DNA from: Bacillota bacterium
GTDB taxonomy: Bacteria > Bacillota > UBA4882 > UBA8346
Direction: 5' to 3'
Length of the DNA stretch: 64,000 nucleotides
Assembly: GCA_023400055.1 (NCBI GenBank)
Contig: JAEXFN010000028.1
Coordinates: forward strand, 75,743 to 139,742
The notes under the pieces are model-generated. The model saw only the letters and a program-made list of their open reading frames with translations. It was not told where the DNA came from and did no database searches. The position numbers were made by a program, and so were the translations under genes. This document shows, one piece after another, positions 61,054 to 64,000 of this stretch (position 1 is its first letter; the number at the start of each line of letters is the position of its first letter).

Positions 61054-62547
61054 ATGAAACACCAATATCTTAAAGATGAAGAACAGTTGATTGGTTTTGA
61101 ACAGGTCAAAAACGATTATTTACAATGGTTACCTTTATTTCAGCGTCTGGGACTTAAGCCCCGTAAGTTTATTAGAGATCGGGAAGCGGTTTATATTGCG
61201 ACCACCGATGGCTGGTACCGGCTCGGCTTGACCAAGTATGACAAAGAGGAACTTAAATGGTTACGCAATATACTTGAATACCTGGAAGAACGCTCTTTTA
61301 AGAATTGGGCGTTGGCTTGGCAAAAGTCCATCATTTGGGAAGACAATTCATATTGTTATTTAATTCAGCCATGGCTTTTCGGAGGCGAAAGTTTTACGGT
61401 CGGCGATCCGGCGACGATTATCCGGGTAGCGGAGATCTTAGCGGAATTATACCAGTGCGGCAGAGATTACCGAGAAAATAAAGGAATACCCATCTATCGC
61501 GACCGTTGGAGCTTAATCGAGATGGAATGGGAAGCTGAGCGTCAAAAACTTGACGCTCTTCCGGAAGACTCATTTCATGAAAAAGAACGGAAAGAGGCTA
61601 ATGAGATTCGAAAAATCGCTCTGAACTCCATAGATGAGAGTATGACCGCTTGGCGGAGTTCGGGGATCGGTTCGATCCATGAACATCATATCCAATCAGG
61701 TACGCTAGGGCACGGTAATTTATTGAGCAAATATCTGGTTTGGAATGAAGATGATTTTTATTTGATTAATTGGGAGCATTTGTCTTTTCAACCGCGCGTT
61801 ATGGATTTGGCCTCGTTAATCATCGACGCGGGAGTATGGGAAGCTGATTGGATTCTGTTTCTGATCCAAGAATATTCGAAGATACTGCCATTTTGGCCGG
61901 AAGAATATGAAGCCCTCTATGCATTGATAAAATACCCCAAACCTATGATTCAGCTGTTTTCCCAGGCTAATGAGTCCGTTAATCATAAACCTTTTAAAGA
62001 GTTGATGAGAGAGCAGACCCGAAAAGAGCGTTGTATTTTGAAAGTCCGGAAAACCATTGGTTCGCAGAAACATTGGGCTTGGGCGAAAACGGAAAAAGAC
62101 CCCAATCATAATCAAGGGAAATTTTCGATGGTTCTTTCGCCGGTTGAATCTTGGGGGGATTTCATCGGATGGGATGAATCGCTTATCCAAGTTCATTACG
62201 ATCAAAAGCTCCCTTCGGAAGTGATCGAAAGGTTGACCAATCCCGATGAAGACAGGATTCTGGGCGGCAGAGACGGCAATATTGTGGAAGCAACAACCAA
62301 CGTAGAAAATAGTGGCTTTGAAATCAGCGAAGAACAAGCTAAAATTCCTCATGAAGAAATAGAAGCAGTCACTGAAGAAACGCCACGACCGGTAGCTACA
62401 GAACCGATGGTGGAATCCCAACCCGTTATTGCTCAACCAACACCATTGGTTAGTGACGAGGTACCTGCAAATTCGAGGATTTTACAATGGCCTACTTTTC
62501 CAAAACCATTAAAAGTGAGGGAAAAAATTGAAGTCGGAAGACTTTGA
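61054..62547 (+). CDS. CotS-like spore coat pseudokinase
   Basis: 497 residues. The first 330 resemble the CotS/YutH aminoglycoside-phosphotransferase fold (GLKPRKFIRDREAVYIATTD, NSYCYLIQPWLFGGE, RVAEILAELYQCGRDYREN, TLGHGNLLSKYLVWNEDDFY, LINWEHLSFQPRVMDLASLI). The catalytic HGD loop is HGN, and the metal-binding DFD/DW is NWE, so phosphotransfer seems lost. The C-terminal 170 residues contain WAWAKTEKDPNHNQGKFSMV and an acidic Glu/Pro/Val tail. Such proteins are incorporated into the spore coat. GGGAGGTG precedes ATG 61054. The gene overlaps the next one by 20 bases. Confidence 0.75.
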   Translation: MKHQYLKDEEQLIGFEQVKNDYLQWLPLFQRLGLKPRKFIRDREAVYIATTDGWYRLGLTKYDKEELKWLRNILEYLEERSFKNWALAWQKSIIWEDNSYCYLIQPWLFGGESFTVGDPATIIRVAEILAELYQCGRDYRENKGIPIYRDRWSLIEMEWEAERQKLDALPEDSFHEKERKEANEIRKIALNSIDESMTAWRSSGIGSIHEHHIQSGTLGHGNLLSKYLVWNEDDFYLINWEHLSFQPRVMDLASLIIDAGVWEADWILFLIQEYSKILPFWPEEYEALYALIKYPKPMIQLFSQANESVNHKPFKELMREQTRKERCILKVRKTIGSQKHWAWAKTEKDPNHNQGKFSMVLSPVESWGDFIGWDESLIQVHYDQKLPSEVIERLTNPDEDRILGGRDGNIVEATTNVENSGFEISEEQAKIPHEEIEAVTEETPRPVATEPMVESQPVIAQPTPLVSDEVPANSRILQWPTFPKPLKVREKIEVGRL

Positions 62548-63583
62548 ATTATTATGCAAATTTAAAGAATTCAATGTAGATTCACAAATCCTCGATTTTA
62601 TTCCCGAAACCATCCTGAATTTTGTTAAGTTTCGGCCGGATGGTTTCCTTTTCGAAGGAAGTCGGCGACGCCTCGCGCTTTGGATTTTTGCAGGTCAAGA
62701 AAACGACCTGCAACGTCAGTTTGCTGTTTTAAATCTATTTCAACGACATGGGTTTAATGGATTTTTATATCCCGTTCGGCTGGCGAATGGGAATTGGTAC
62801 TCACAGTTCGATCAACGATCATGGTTTTGGCTTACCGAATTGCCGAAACTGAGCAAAATTCGGTTCCATGACTGGACGGATCTAACTTCGCTGGTCGATT
62901 TGATTATTGAGGTCCGCAAAATTATATTCAATGAATACGAGGTTGTATCCGGTCTAATCCCAGATAAGTTTAGGGAATCAAATCTGTTGAAAAAATTTCA
63001 AAATATGATCGAAAATTTGAATTCATTCGCATTATTAGCTAAACATAGGATCCATCCCACTCGTTTTGACAGACTTTTTCTGACGGCGTTTCCGGATATA
63101 TTAAATGATGCCGCTGATGCCTATCGGATTTTAAAAGACAGTAATTATATAGATGTGGCTCAAGAACGCTCTAAACAAAATTTCTTGATTCATAAATTTC
63201 CGCGGAAAAACTTTGGGAAGTCTACTGATGCGGGTCTATTATGTCTTACGATAAAAAAATGGCGTTGGAATTTAGCGATTCTCGATCTCGCGGAAATACT
63301 CGTTGAATCGGGTCGTTCCAACCAATGGCGGCGGGAATGGTATGAATGCGTGGTAGACCGTTATCAAAAGCACTTTTCGTTATCGCCTCCCGAGCAAAAG
63401 GTTCTTCACGCGTATTTGAAGTTCCCGTGGGATTTGTTCCGCATAGTGCAAAAATATTATTTTAACCTTTCCGAATGGCCGCTTCACGATTTTATTGAAA
63501 AAATAGAACGTCGGCTGATCGCTGAACCAAACCGACAAAGGTTTTTTAATACATTGGAGAAAAGGAACCAACTATTGTCATAG
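62528..63583 (+). CDS. Second CotS-like spore coat protein
   Basis: 351 residues. FNVDSQILDFIPETILNFVK begins a CotS-type fold; the middle (FAVLNLFQRHGFNGFLYPVR, NWYSQFDQRSWFWLTELPKL) matches the ATP-grasping lobe, and WNLAILDLAEILVESGR stands where the IDFDxxxxxxxxxDLA motif would be, here without the metal-binding Asp pair. RAVV-type HGD is absent. It starts at TTG 62528, with GTGAGGG upstream inside the preceding gene. Translational coupling and shared fold suggest that the two products act together in coat assembly. Confidence 0.7.
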   Translation: MKSEDFELLCKFKEFNVDSQILDFIPETILNFVKFRPDGFLFEGSRRRLALWIFAGQENDLQRQFAVLNLFQRHGFNGFLYPVRLANGNWYSQFDQRSWFWLTELPKLSKIRFHDWTDLTSLVDLIIEVRKIIFNEYEVVSGLIPDKFRESNLLKKFQNMIENLNSFALLAKHRIHPTRFDRLFLTAFPDILNDAADAYRILKDSNYIDVAQERSKQNFLIHKFPRKNFGKSTDAGLLCLTIKKWRWNLAILDLAEILVESGRSNQWRREWYECVVDRYQKHFSLSPPEQKVLHAYLKFPWDLFRIVQKYYFNLSEWPLHDFIEKIERRLIAEPNRQRFFNTLEKRNQLLS

Positions 63584-63797
63584 CTATCTATGTTGCAATA
63601 AGTTTTTATACCTTCGAGAACATTGCAACCTATTTCCTTGATTCATAAGTTGAAATAAATACCGCTTATATAGAGGTTCGGAGAAATTTTGTCGCATAAT
63701 TTTAAAAAACATATTGCATAATACGATTTCCTGTGTTACTATAACAAAGCTGTCACAAACCGCTGCAATACATTTTGAATGAATTGAAAAATAATTC
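63584..63797. other. Intergenic region before the rRNA operon
   Basis: No gene is visible. A weak inverted repeat GTTGCAAT / ATTGCAAC (63592-63629) could mark the end of the CotS-like transcript. AT-rich sequence follows up to the rRNA promoter, possibly including an UP element. Confidence 0.5.
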
Positions 63798-63827
63798 TTG
63801 ACAAAGCGAAGCGGAATGTGATAACAT
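63798..63827 (+). promoter_or_regulatory. rRNA operon promoter
   Basis: Perfect -35 TTGACA (63798-63803), 18-base spacer, TAACAT (63822-63827). An AT-rich upstream stretch could serve as an UP element. It is followed by a typical pre-16S leader. Confidence 0.75.
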
Positions 63828-64000
63828 ATAAAAGTCGCGGTTGAATGAGCCGCGAGCCAACTGAACCTTGAAAACTGAACAGTAGAAGCAGAGAAATAAC
63901 TGGATGAGGTTATTTCGGATTAAAGAAAGTCATGAGATACACAACTCATGGCCAGTAAAAGTCAATTGAGAGCCAATCGAACTCAAATGAATTAGAAATC
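63828..64000 (+). other. Pre-16S rRNA leader (operon continues outside the window)
   Basis: The segment contains GAACCTTGAAAACTGAACAG, the phrase seen in front of 16S rRNA genes and between rRNA genes in many Firmicutes. Hairpins GAAATAAC / GTTATTTC (63892-63915) and CATGAG / CTCATG follow, and the end reads AGAGCCAATCGAACTC, as in the last bases before mature 16S. The mature 16S start is not reached. Confidence 0.75.

Overview
The window reads as a chromosome segment of a spore-forming, flagellated, probably anaerobic member of the Bacillota. Supporting signs are a T-box leader, sigma-A-type promoters, strong AGGAGG ribosome sites, TTG/GTG starts, CotS-like spore coat genes, a LysM protein without a signal peptide, and a pre-16S rRNA leader at the right end. 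Two sugar-binding proteins have Sec-type signal peptides without a lipobox. That would suit a diderm or otherwise atypical lineage (a Limnochordia/Hydrogenispora-like relative is a guess only).

Left flank (1-7459): a truncated Cof-type HAD phosphatase, a PHP hydrolase, a T-box-controlled DAHP synthase, a zinc-ribbon protein, a metallo-beta-lactamase-fold hydrolase, a YjbQ protein whose best start codon looks like ATC, a nine-LysM protein on the minus strand, and tRNA-Arg(CCG).

Putative genomic island (7433-39901): the 3' end of tRNA-Arg is repeated (26 of 28 bases) at 39874-39901, and a frameshifted tyrosine integrase lies just inside the left copy. Cargo in order: (i) a LacI-regulated sugar ABC operon with two Gfo/Idh/MocA dehydrogenases and a TIM-barrel isomerase; (ii) decayed ketopantoate-reductase-like DNA; (iii) a GntR-linked LplABC-type transporter operon with a 2-hydroxyacid dehydrogenase and a large glycosidase-like protein; (iv) a graveyard of MFS, ApbE, NusG-II, PHP and transposase remnants around intact Gx-transporter and EcfT genes; (v) an intact set resembling flavin-based extracellular electron transfer loci (Ndh2-DoxX fusion, polyprenyl synthase, UbiA prenyltransferase, NusG-II protein, duplicated FMN-bind-like exported protein, ApbE lipoprotein); (vi) a Fur/PerR-family regulator and KatG.

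Right flank (39902-64000): small genes, an OYE/2-enoate reductase-type flavoenzyme with its TetR regulator, two TPR glycosyltransferases (the second apparently a glycosyltransferase-methyltransferase fusion broken at a G7 tract), a flagellin/FlaG/FliD/FliS cluster, a cold-shock gene, an rRNA methyltransferase, a minus-strand heptose kinase/phosphatase/glycosyltransferase operon, two CotS-like genes, and the promoter and leader of an rRNA operon.

The most unusual structure is a pair of unrelated-sequence tandem arrays (44323-44545 and 58782-59113). Both have an exact 21-bp period and a 13-14 bp palindrome in most units, and both lie directly 5' of a glycosyltransferase gene in its direction of transcription. 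I recognise no named system for them.
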